A stretch of DNA of 64,000 nt from Roseomonas genomospecies 6 (GTDB taxonomy: Bacteria; Pseudomonadota; Alphaproteobacteria; Azospirillales; Azospirillaceae): positions 310,001 through 374,000 of the forward strand of contig NZ_QOKW01000002.1 of NCBI RefSeq assembly GCF_008365375.1, read 5' to 3'. The notes beneath the pieces are model-generated. The model did no database searches, had not been told where the DNA came from, and worked only from the letters and a program-made list of their open reading frames with translations. Of this stretch, positions 54,636-64,000 are shown piece after piece. Both the position numbers and the translations under genes were made by a program. Within the stretch, counting starts at the first letter, position 1. The number at the start of each line of letters is the position of its first letter.

Positions 54636-55481
54636 CTACCGCCCTTCCCGCTTGGCGAGAAAAGCCAGCCGTTCAAGCAGGTGCACGTCCTGCTCGTTCT
54701 TCAGCAGCGCGCCGCACAGCGGCGGGATGAGGCTGCGGGCGTCCTTGGCGCGCAGGGTCTCGGGGTCCACATCCTCGACCATCAGCAGTTTGATCCAGTC
54801 GAGAAGCTCCGAGGTGGAGGGCTTCTTCTTCAGGCCCGGCACCTCGCGCAGGCTGTAGAACAGCGCCATCGCCTCGCGCAGCAGGTCCTGCTTCAGGCCC
54901 GGATAATGCACCTCCACGATCCGCTCCATCGTGTCGCGGTCGGGGAAGCGGATGTAATGGAAGAAACAGCGGCGCAGGAAGGCGTCCGGCAGTTCCTTCT
55001 CGTTGTTGGAGGTGATGATGACGAGGGGGCGCCGCGCCGCCTTGACCGTCTGCCGCGTCTCGTAGACATGGAACTCCATGCGGTCGAGTTCGAGCAGCAG
55101 GTCGTTCGGAAACTCGATGTCCGCCTTGTCGATCTCGTCGATCAGCAGCACGGGGGGTTCCGGCGCCTCGAACGCCTCCCACAGCTTGCCGCGCACGATG
55201 TAGTTGCCGATGTCGCGCACCCGCTCCTCGCCGAGTTGGCTGTCGCGCAGGCGGCTGACCGCGTCGTACTCGTAGAGTCCCTGTTGCGCCTTCGTCGTGG
55301 ACTTGATGTGCCAGGCGAGCAGCGGCTTGTTCAGGGCGCGGGCGACCTCCTGGGCCAGCACGGTCTTGCCGGTGCCGGGTTCCCCCTTCACCAGCAGCGG
55401 GCGCTGGAGCGTGATGGCCGCGTTGACGGCCACCATCAGGTCTTCGGTGGCGACGTAGGAATCGGTGCCGGTGAAGCGCAT
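54636..55481 (-). CDS. MoxR-family AAA+ ATPase
   Basis: A 281-residue ATPase. Walker A LLVKGEPGTGKTVLAQ, Walker B VLLIDEIDKAD, sensor-1 region LVIITSNNEKELPDAFLRRC and the lid domain near the end. MoxR proteins act with VWA proteins as chaperones for enzyme maturation. The VWA partner candidate lies at 48896. I chose ATG 55481 (MRFTGT), the usual family start; an ATG at 55520 would add 13 residues. Confidence 0.92.
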   Translation of the reverse strand: MRFTGTDSYVATEDLMVAVNAAITLQRPLLVKGEPGTGKTVLAQEVARALNKPLLAWHIKSTTKAQQGLYEYDAVSRLRDSQLGEERVRDIGNYIVRGKLWEAFEAPEPPVLLIDEIDKADIEFPNDLLLELDRMEFHVYETRQTVKAARRPLVIITSNNEKELPDAFLRRCFFHYIRFPDRDTMERIVEVHYPGLKQDLLREAMALFYSLREVPGLKKKPSTSELLDWIKLLMVEDVDPETLRAKDARSLIPPLCGALLKNEQDVHLLERLAFLAKREGR

Positions 55482-55597
55482 GCCAATCGGTTCCGCGGTA
55501 TCGTTCGTTGACCCGCGCATCCTTCCAGCACGGCGGGCGTCATGCAAGACGGAACCGCTGCGGGCTGCCCGGCGTTCCCCCGCGGAAGGAGTCCGCC

Positions 55598-55998
55598 ATG
55601 GCGACCGATCCGAACTTCTGGCCCGACTATCTGGAACAGCACCGCCACCCGGCGAACCGGGCGCTGCATGTCGCCGGCACGGTGTCGGCGGCGGCCCTGC
55701 TGACGGTGGGGGTCGCGCGCCGCGATTGGCGCGCTCTTCTGGCAGCACCCCTCGTCGGCTACGGGGCGGCGTGGCTCGGACACTTCCTGGTGGAACGCAA
55801 CCGGCCCAAGACGCTGGACGCGCCGCTGGCCTCGCTGGCGGCGGACGTCCGCATGGCCGGGCTGGCCCTGACCGGCCAGTTGGCGCGGGAATACCGCCGT
55901 TACGGCATCCCCGACCGCCCCGGTCTCGTGATCCGCCGGCATCCACCGAGCGCATCCGCCCCCGTCTTGGAGCCGGCGCGCTCGGAAGAAATGCGCGG

Positions 55999-56002
<4 letters not shown>
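55598..56002 (+). CDS. Mpo1-like (DUF962) membrane protein
   Basis: A 134-residue protein. [22 protein letters not shown] is the family start, here in two pieces: FWPDYLEQH and [11 protein letters not shown]; then [18 protein letters not shown]. Yeast Mpo1 is an Fe-dependent dioxygenase of the phytosphingosine pathway with the same conserved histidines; the bacterial role is unknown. GGAAGGAG before the ATG fixes the start. Its stop overlaps the alaS stop on the other strand (TTAA). Confidence 0.85.
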
Positions 56003-58668
<2,666 letters not shown>

Positions 58669-58776
58669 AAGCTGTCCAGGCTCCGGCTACAGTCGGCATC
58701 GCGGCCTTTATCGCGGCCGAACCGTGCTTTTAACGTGACTTGCGGTGGCTGTCCACAGAGTGCCCGCAACGAGCCC

Positions 58777-58861
58777 CCGCGCGGCGTCAGGCCGCGCGGA
58801 CGAAGCGCCACACATCTGCATGATCGTCGGCGCGGGCGGGCGGTGGAATAGGCCACCGCCC
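58777..58861 (+). other. Two perfect hairpins before the tiny Leu-rich frame
   Basis: CCGCGCGGC, loop GTCAG, GCCGCGCGG (58777-58799), and GGGCGGTGG, loop AATAGG, CCACCGCCC (58838-58861). The second ends about ten bases before the Shine-Dalgarno site AAGGAG, so it could control its use or the start of a small RNA. Confidence 0.5.
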
Positions 58862-58885
58862 CGCCGCTTACAAGGAGATGAGAGG

Positions 58886-58960
58886 ATGCGGAAAATCCTC
58901 GAACTCCTGATCCTGCTGTTGCGGGCGCTCAAGCTGCTGCTTGAAATCCTGAACCGCTAG
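58886..58960 (+). CDS. Tiny leucine-rich peptide (24 residues)
   Basis: A frame beginning MRKILELLILLLRALKLL and ending EILNR, half of its residues Leu, with charged residues spaced so that one helix face is hydrophobic. AAGGAG lies eight bases before the ATG. It is flanked by strong hairpins on both sides and lies in the space between recA and alaS, on the other strand. Such size and composition recall type I toxins (Ibs, Ldr, Fst-like) or membrane-active micro-proteins. No antitoxin RNA has been shown. Coding status is uncertain. Confidence 0.5.
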   Translation: MRKILELLILLLRALKLLLEILNR

Positions 58961-58969
58961 GACCGGGCC

Positions 58970-58999
58970 GGCGGGCGGGTGCTGGAACACCCGTCCGCC
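58970..58999 (+). terminator. Hairpin after the Leu-rich peptide
   Basis: GGCGGGCGGGTG, loop CTGGAA, CACCCGTCCGCC; 12 pairs with one wobble, ten bases past the stop. There is no T-run, so it may terminate weakly or protect the 3' end. Confidence 0.5.
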
Positions 59000-59040
59000 T
59001 AGCCTGAATGTAGGGCTTTTCCAGCTTTCCGGCAAGACGG

Positions 59041-59078
59041 CGAAAGCCCCTCCCCGGCGGACCGGAGAAGGGCTTTCG
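59041..59078 (-). terminator. Terminator of recA
   Basis: CGAAAGCCC and GGGCTTTCG arms with inner CTCCCCGG/CCGGAGAA pairing. The minus strand ends in TTTCG. It lies about 30 bases past the recA stop. Confidence 0.75.
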
Positions 59079-59110
59079 TACAGCGGAACCACTCCGTCAC
59101 TCGCCCCCGA

Positions 59111-60190
59111 TCACTCCGGGGTGGCGGCGTCCGCGTCGGCTTCCGGGGTGCCCATCATGGCGTCGGCGACGAGGCCGGCGTTGCCGCGGATCTTCGCCTC
59201 GATGGCGTCGGCCGTGGCCGGGTTGTTGCGCAGGTAGTTCTTGGCGTTCTCGCGGCCCTGGCCGATGCGGGTGCCGTCGTAGCTGAACCACGCGCCCGAC
59301 TTCTCCACCACGCCGGCCTGGATGCCGAGGTCGAGAAGCTCGCCCACCTTCGACACTCCCTCGCCGTACATGATGTCGAATTCGACCACGCGGAACGGCG
59401 GGGCCATCTTGTTCTTCACCACCTTCACGCGGGTCTGGTTGCCCACCACCGTCTCGCGGTCCTTGATCGCGCCGATGCGGCGGATGTCCAGGCGGATGGA
59501 AGCGTAGAACTTCAGCGCGTTGCCGCCGGTCGTGGTCTCCGGGTTGCCGAACATCACGCCGATCTTCAGGCGGATCTGGTTGATGAAGATCACCAGGCAG
59601 TTCGACTTGGAGATGGAACCGGTCAGCTTGCGCAGCGCCTGGCTCATCAGGCGGGCGTGCAGGCCGACGTGGCTGTCGCCCATCTCGCCTTCCAGCTCGG
59701 CGCGCGGCACCAGGGCCGCCACCGAGTCGACCACCAGCACGTCCACCGCGCCGGAGCGCACCAGCGTGTCGGCGATCTCCAGTGCCTGCTCACCGGCGTC
59801 GGGCTGGGAGATCAGCAACTCGTCGATGTTCACGCCCAGCTTGCGGGCGTAGGCCGGGTCGAGCGCGTGCTCCGCGTCCACGAAGGCGCAGGTGCCGCCG
59901 GCCTTCTGGGCCTGGGCGATGGCGTGCAGAGCCAGCGTCGTCTTGCCCGAGCTTTCCGGCCCGTAGATTTCGATGATGCGGCCGCGCGGCAAGCCGCCGA
60001 TGCCCAGCGCGATGTCGAGACCGAGCGAGCCGGTGGACACGACCTCCGTCTCGACCGTGTTCTCGCGGGCGCCGAGCTTCATGATCGAGCCCTTGCCAAA
60101 GGCGCGCTCGATCTGCGCCAGAGCGGCATCCAAGGCCTTCTGCTTATCCATGGAATCCTTCTCGACCAAACGAAGCTGTGCGGACGACAT
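59111..60190 (-). CDS. recA: Recombinase RecA
   Basis: A 359-residue strand-exchange protein and SOS co-protease. Walker A is [12 protein letters not shown], followed by ATP-cap and DNA-binding loop motifs ([34 protein letters not shown] in outline). The acidic C-terminus ends [15 protein letters not shown] seven bases before the ATG at 60190 (MSSAQL) supports this start; an ATG at 60151 is the classic MDKQKAL start. An SOS box lies 136 bases upstream. Confidence 0.98.
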   Translation of the reverse strand: MSSAQLRLVEKDSMDKQKALDAALAQIERAFGKGSIMKLGARENTVETEVVSTGSLGLDIALGIGGLPRGRIIEIYGPESSGKTTLALHAIAQAQKAGGTCAFVDAEHALDPAYARKLGVNIDELLISQPDAGEQALEIADTLVRSGAVDVLVVDSVAALVPRAELEGEMGDSHVGLHARLMSQALRKLTGSISKSNCLVIFINQIRLKIGVMFGNPETTTGGNALKFYASIRLDIRRIGAIKDRETVVGNQTRVKVVKNKMAPPFRVVEFDIMYGEGVSKVGELLDLGIQAGVVEKSGAWFSYDGTRIGQGRENAKNYLRNNPATADAIEAKIRGNAGLVADAMMGTPEADADAATPE

Positions 60191-60325
60191 GCCCGTCTCC
60201 CCTTGTTAGATCACATCTGCGGCCCCTGGGCCAAGGCTCTCGCCGCCGATCTCGCCGCCGATCTCGCCAACGGTCATTCGATAGGACGCAACGTACCAGA
60301 TTTGTTCTCATTGGAGAAGCCGAAA

Positions 60326-60340
60326 GTTCTGCGAATGTTC
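60326..60340. promoter_or_regulatory. LexA (SOS) box upstream of recA
   Basis: GTTC-TGCGAAT-GTTC, a perfect match to the alphaproteobacterial GTTC-N7-GTTC box, between the divergent recA and methyltransferase genes. The second gene might respond to it too. Confidence 0.75.
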
Positions 60341-60461
60341 TCACCGGAACATAGGCCGGAATTTAGGAACGATCCGGCGCCCTACAATCGCTGCGCAACG
60401 GAAAACCGGCTGCGGCGTTCAGCATGGAACGCCGCACCGACAGCCCCTCCGGAAGCCCGCC

Positions 60462-60965
60462 ATGACCGCCGCCCGCTCCACGCTCGACCGCATGATCGAC
60501 CGCCTCACCGCGCAGCGCGTGGCGCTCGGCTGGGCCGCCGGATTCGTGGCGGGGTCGCCCGGTCTGGTGATGGAAGTTGGCCTTGGCAAGGGCCGCACCT
60601 ACGACCATCTGCGCGGCCTGTTCCCGCCGCGCGACATCCTGGTGTTCGACATGTGGGCGCGTGTCCCGCCCAGCCTGCGTCCGGACGAGGACCGGCTGTT
60701 CCTGGGCGATTTCCGGGAGACTCTGCCCGCCGCCGCGGAGCGGTTCCGCGGCGCGGTCCGGCTGGCCCACGCCGACATCGGCAGCGCGCGGGAGGACGAG
60801 GAGGACGGCATCCGCCGCTGGATCGGCGGGCTGATCGAACCCTTCCTGGCGCCGGGAGCCCTGGTCCTGTCCGACCGCCCCATCGGCGCCGGGCGCACAG
60901 GCTGGGAGCCGCTCGACGTGCCGGGAACGGAACGCTGGACCTATCACGGCTGGCGCGTCGGGTAG
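60462..60965 (+). CDS. Small SAM-dependent methyltransferase-like protein
   Basis: A 167-residue protein. GLVMEVGLGKGRTYDHLRGL is a SAM-binding motif I, and ILVFDMWARV and VRLAHADIGSA would be motifs II and III. It looks like a short class I methyltransferase; the substrate is unknown. It is divergent from recA and shares the region with the SOS box. Confidence 0.75.
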   Translation: MTAARSTLDRMIDRLTAQRVALGWAAGFVAGSPGLVMEVGLGKGRTYDHLRGLFPPRDILVFDMWARVPPSLRPDEDRLFLGDFRETLPAAAERFRGAVRLAHADIGSAREDEEDGIRRWIGGLIEPFLAPGALVLSDRPIGAGRTGWEPLDVPGTERWTYHGWRVG

Positions 60966-60976
60966 GCACCGTCCCG

Positions 60977-63502
60977 TCACTTCCCGTCCCGGATGACCTC
61001 CTTCACCTTGGAGGCAAGCTGCTTCAGGGAGAAGGGCTTGGGCAGGAAATGGGCGACCTCCACCCCGTCGATCTCGCCCAGACGGTCCTCGGCGTAGCCG
61101 GAAATGAAGATCACCCGCATCTCCGGGCGCATCTGCCGGACGTGGCGGGCCAGGGTCGGGCCGTCCATCTGGGGCATCACCACGTCGGTGATGAGCAGGT
61201 CGATGCGGCTGCCGTCCGTGCCGATCTGCTGCAACGCCGCCTCGCCGTTCTTGGCCTCCAGCACCTGATAGCCCTTGTTGCGCAGCGCCCGGGCGGAGAA
61301 GACGCGCACGGCGTCCTCGTCCTCCACCAGCATGATGGTGCCGGAACCGGTCAGGTCGCTGCCGCGCCGCTCGCGCGGCTCGCCCTGGTCGGGGCGGGCC
61401 TCGCCCTTGTGGCGGGGCAGCAGGATGGTGAAGGTCGTCCCCTCCCCCTTCTCCGATTCGACCAGGACGAAGCCACCGGTCTGCCGGACGATTCCATAGA
61501 CGGTGGACAGCCCCAGCCCGGTGCCGGACCCCACCCCCTTGGTCGTGAAGAAGGGCTCGAAGATGCGCTGGAGGTTCTCCTTGGGAATGCCGCAGCCGGT
61601 GTCGATCACCTCGATGGACACATAGTCGCCGGGGGGAATGGTTTCATGCTCGCGGCGCAGCGCCTGCTCGACCACATGGTTGGACGTGACGATGGTCAGC
61701 CGCCCGCCGCCGGCCATGGCGTCGCGCGCGTTGACCACGAGGTTGATGATGACCTGCTCCAACTGGTTCTGGTCGACCTTGACGTAGCCGATGTCCCGGC
61801 CATGCAGCATCTTCAGTTCGATGTTCTCGCCGATCAGGCGGCGCATCAGATTGCCCAGCTCCGCCAGCACGTCGGTCACGCTCAGCACGCGCGGCTGGAG
61901 CGTCTGCTGGCGCGAGAAGGCCAGAAGCTGCCGCACGAGGTTGGCCGCGCGGTTGGCGTTCTGCTTGATCTGCATGATGTCGCTGAAGGACTGGTCGCCC
62001 GGCTTGTGCCGCAGCAGCAGCAGGTCGCAGAAGCCGATCATCGCGGTCAGCAGGTTGTTGAAGTCGTGGGCCACGCCGCCGGCCAACTGGCCGACCGCCT
62101 GCATCTTCTGCGACTGGGCGAACTGGGCCTCCAGCCCCTTGCGCTCGGTCATGTCGATGAAATGCAGGATCAGCCCCGCCGCACCTTCCGGCCCCACCCC
62201 GCCCAGCCGCCGTGCGTAGAGCTGGGCCACCAGTTCCCGCCCGCCGGTCAGCCGCACCTCCAGCGGGGCGGCGGGGTCGGAGCCTCCCTGAACGGCGGTC
62301 AGCCGCTCCGTCACCATGGCGCGCTCCGCCGGGACGATCAGGTCGGCCATGGTGCGCCCGATGACGTTGCCGGCCTCGCTGCCGATCAGCGCCAGGAAGG
62401 CCTGATTGCATTCCGCCAGCCGCCCGCCCTCGTCCACCAGGGCGATGCCGATGGGCGCGTCCTCGAAGAAGCGCTGGAAACGCTGTTCGGACAGGCGCAG
62501 GGCCTCCTGCCACTCGCGCTCCGGCGTCAGGTCGCGCACGACGGAGCGAGTGTGCACCGTCCGCCCGTCTTCGCCCGTCACCACGCTCTGCGCCACATAG
62601 GCCTGGAAGCGCCGTCCCTGTAGCCCGCGCATGGCGATCTCGCCGCGCTGCTCGATCCCGCCGCCCTCCATCAGGTCGTACGGGGCGGTGCCGGAAGGCG
62701 GGTTGGTCAGCACGTCGTGCAGGCGGCGCCCGCCCTCCACCAGATCCTCCGGCGCGCAACCCAGCCACTTCGCCAAAGTCGCGTTCACGAACTGGAAATG
62801 CCCGTCCTGGTCCACCGAGAAGAAGCCGACCGGCGCATGATCCATGAAGTCCACGAGCTGGGTCTGCTCGCGCCGGGTCACCTGCTCCAACTCGCGCCGC
62901 GCGGTGATGTCCTCGACGCGCCACAGCACCGCACCGGCGTGCCCGTCGATGGGCTGCCCCTGGATGCGGCGCCATTCGGCGGCGCGCCCCTGCTGGCGAA
63001 CCGCCAGCTCGATGGAGCCGGAATAGCCGCCCTTCACCCGCTCGCACAGGCGTCGGAAGGCGTCGGCGCTGTCCGGATCGTCGGCGAACTGGCGCTCCAG
63101 GGCGTGCAGGGGCGGCTCCCCCTCGCTCCAGCCGGTCAGCGAGCGGAAGGTGCCGTTGACGAAGACCACCCGCCCGGCCGCGTCGCAGACGAGCTGGCCG
63201 GACGGCAGCCCCTCCAGTGCGCTGCCCAGCAAGGCCCCGACGCGGGCGACCCGCCGACGCGCGCGGACCATGCGGATCGCCACCGCAAGAGCCCCCGCCC
63301 CGGCGGTGGTCAGCCCCCCCCAGGCCAGCGGATCGTGGTCCAGAAGCACCCCGGCCCCCGCCGCCGCCAAGCCGGCCAGAAGAAGAATCGCCAGCGCCCC
63401 CGTGGCGAACACGCCGCCGGACCGTTCGCCCGCCCCCGCGACACTTTCGGTGCGGCGTCCGGCGGGGGTGCTGTCGGCAAAGGAAGAGGTCGTGTCGTCC
63501 AC
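60977..63502 (-). CDS. cckA: Cell-cycle hybrid histidine kinase CckA
   Basis: An 841-residue kinase/phosphatase that in alphaproteobacteria feeds phosphate via ChpT to CtrA. Two membrane helices near the start (ALAILLLAGLAAAGAGVLL), PAS domains (about 95-190, 225-330, 345-450), then the kinase core with GGVAHDFNNLLTAMIGFCDL, which is diagnostic. ATPase boxes (NLVVNARDAM, DTGCGI, GTGLGLSTVYG) and a C-terminal receiver with Asp in LLITDVVMPQMDG follow. It starts with GTG, GGAG six bases upstream. gcrA, another cell-cycle gene, is in the window. ctrA is not. Confidence 0.95.
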   Translation of the reverse strand: MDDTTSSFADSTPAGRRTESVAGAGERSGGVFATGALAILLLAGLAAAGAGVLLDHDPLAWGGLTTAGAGALAVAIRMVRARRRVARVGALLGSALEGLPSGQLVCDAAGRVVFVNGTFRSLTGWSEGEPPLHALERQFADDPDSADAFRRLCERVKGGYSGSIELAVRQQGRAAEWRRIQGQPIDGHAGAVLWRVEDITARRELEQVTRREQTQLVDFMDHAPVGFFSVDQDGHFQFVNATLAKWLGCAPEDLVEGGRRLHDVLTNPPSGTAPYDLMEGGGIEQRGEIAMRGLQGRRFQAYVAQSVVTGEDGRTVHTRSVVRDLTPEREWQEALRLSEQRFQRFFEDAPIGIALVDEGGRLAECNQAFLALIGSEAGNVIGRTMADLIVPAERAMVTERLTAVQGGSDPAAPLEVRLTGGRELVAQLYARRLGGVGPEGAAGLILHFIDMTERKGLEAQFAQSQKMQAVGQLAGGVAHDFNNLLTAMIGFCDLLLLRHKPGDQSFSDIMQIKQNANRAANLVRQLLAFSRQQTLQPRVLSVTDVLAELGNLMRRLIGENIELKMLHGRDIGYVKVDQNQLEQVIINLVVNARDAMAGGGRLTIVTSNHVVEQALRREHETIPPGDYVSIEVIDTGCGIPKENLQRIFEPFFTTKGVGSGTGLGLSTVYGIVRQTGGFVLVESEKGEGTTFTILLPRHKGEARPDQGEPRERRGSDLTGSGTIMLVEDEDAVRVFSARALRNKGYQVLEAKNGEAALQQIGTDGSRIDLLITDVVMPQMDGPTLARHVRQMRPEMRVIFISGYAEDRLGEIDGVEVAHFLPKPFSLKQLASKVKEVIRDGK

Positions 63503-63553
63503 CGGAACTCCAGGTCAGCCGTTCGCCGCAATGAAAGGTCCGGGAACGGTCCT

Positions 63554-63667
63554 CATGCCGGCGGCGCCTTCAGGCGCCGCCGGCATGCCCCTCTCAATCA
63601 ATGCTAACGCATTGATCTGCCGGGCTTGACGGTTGGAAAATAATGGAGGTGGCCATTTTCCAACCGT
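63554..63667. terminator. Three tandem perfect hairpins between flhB and cckA
   Basis: A 15-bp stem CATGCCGGCGGCGCC (63554-63568 with 63573-63587), an 8-bp stem ATCAATGC/GCATTGAT (63597-63616), and a 13-bp stem (63629-63641 with 63655-63667). The last sits directly after the flhB stop. At least one probably ends the flagellar transcript. Confidence 0.6.
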
Positions 63668-63668
63668 A

Positions 63669-64000
63669 TCAGTTCCGCGCCGTGCGTCCTTTCAGCTTGA
63701 AGACATAGGTAATGACTTCCGCCACGGCGCGATAGTGCTCGGACGGAACCTCCTCGTCGATATCGCATGCGGCATAGAGCGCACGGGCGAGGGGAGGATT
63801 CTCCATCACGGGCACCCCGTTTTCCTCAGCGATCTCGCGGATCTTGAAGGCGACGGCGTCGGCGCCCTTCGCCACCACCATCGGGGCGCCCATGGTCTTG
63901 GCGTCGTACTTCAGCGCGACGGCGAAGTGGGTCGGGTTGGTCACCACCACATCGGCGCCGGGCACCGCGGCCATCATGCGCTTGCGCGCCCGTTCGAACC
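63669..64000 (-). CDS. flhB: Flagellar export protein FlhB, C-terminal part
   Basis: The cytoplasmic domain of the flagellar type III export switch; 109 codons plus stop are in the window and the rest continues past 64000. The self-cleavage motif NPTH is in VVVTNPTHFAVAL. Usual FlhB-C features (MGAPMVVAKGADAVAFKIRE; GVPVMENPPLARALY) follow. YscU-type proteins share the motif, but the sequence is FlhB-like. Confidence 0.94.
   Translation of the reverse strand, partial: FERARKRMMAAVPGADVVVTNPTHFAVALKYDAKTMGAPMVVAKGADAVAFKIREIAEENGVPVMENPPLARALYAACDIDEEVPSEHYRAVAEVITYVFKLKGRTARN

Noticed and set aside
58745-58960. A longer 71-residue frame ending in the Leu-rich peptide
   Set aside because: The upstream part runs through two perfect hairpins and has no ribosome site, whereas AAGGAG sits correctly before the internal ATG at 58886.

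Overview
The window reads as chromosome of a high-GC alphaproteobacterium of the Rhodospirillales, most like Azospirillum. The reasons are the very G/C-rich third codon positions, the cell-cycle genes gcrA and cckA, the block yqeY-dnaG-rpoD divergent from carA, an SOS box of the alphaproteobacterial GTTC-N7-GTTC type before recA, exoD, ccoG, and a flagellar flhB end. Most of it is housekeeping chromosome. I see no CRISPR array, transposase or rRNA. There are two tRNA genes.

Layout. 1-5 kb: start of a Do-type (DegP) protease, a TPR lipoprotein-like or periplasmic protein, a stand-alone elongation factor G of unusual type, a RidA protein and a secreted trypsin-like protease. 5-9.3 kb: a type IA topoisomerase, then three small secreted repeat proteins sharing an upstream dyad. 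9.3-18.7 kb: a GH17-GT2 beta-glucan synthase fusion, an endonuclease III homologue, a SWIM/SNF2 helicase and a PAP2 membrane phosphatase. 18.8-26 kb: tRNA-Arg, an ArsN2-like acetyltransferase, tRNA-Ile2, rpoD, dnaG, yqeY and carA. 26-34 kb: a large hybrid histidine kinase, HNH protein, serA, arsC and prmB. 34.2-36.4 kb: a leader peptide plus ACT-domain gene, then the phosphatidylethanolamine pair pssA and psd. 36.5-45.3 kb: LysM protein, LOG-type hydrolase, NADP-isocitrate dehydrogenase, exoD, gcrA, an ECF sigma/anti-sigma pair and a second isocitrate dehydrogenase of another family. 45.5-55.5 kb: a monooxygenase-like protein, an RGS-domain-like protein, a chemoreceptor, a VWA/MoxR pair split by other genes, a small alarmone hydrolase, ccoG, a threonine dehydratase-like enzyme and a codon-atypical CHAP hydrolase. 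55.6-64 kb: Mpo1-like protein, alaS, a tiny Leu-rich peptide locus, recA, a methyltransferase, cckA and the end of flhB.

Three things stand out. (1) At 34257-34760 a near-leaderless 18-codon peptide rich in Leu/Ile/Val overlaps a closed RNA fold whose outer stem pairs its Leu codons with the Shine-Dalgarno region of an IlvM-like ACT-domain gene. This looks like translational attenuation by branched-chain amino acids. (2) The protein at 45902-46612 carries a region closely resembling a eukaryotic RGS (Regulator of G-protein Signalling) domain, including the two asparagines that matter for GAP activity; it lies next to a chemoreceptor, and both sit near copies of a 31-bp repeat. (3) The three-gene cluster at 7.4-9.2 kb encodes a curlin-like GxGNxAxQ repeat protein, a protein with six cysteines spaced exactly nine residues apart, and a third secreted protein.

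Gene calls rest on reading translated sequences and motifs by eye. No database search was run, so family names are recognition, not measured similarity.
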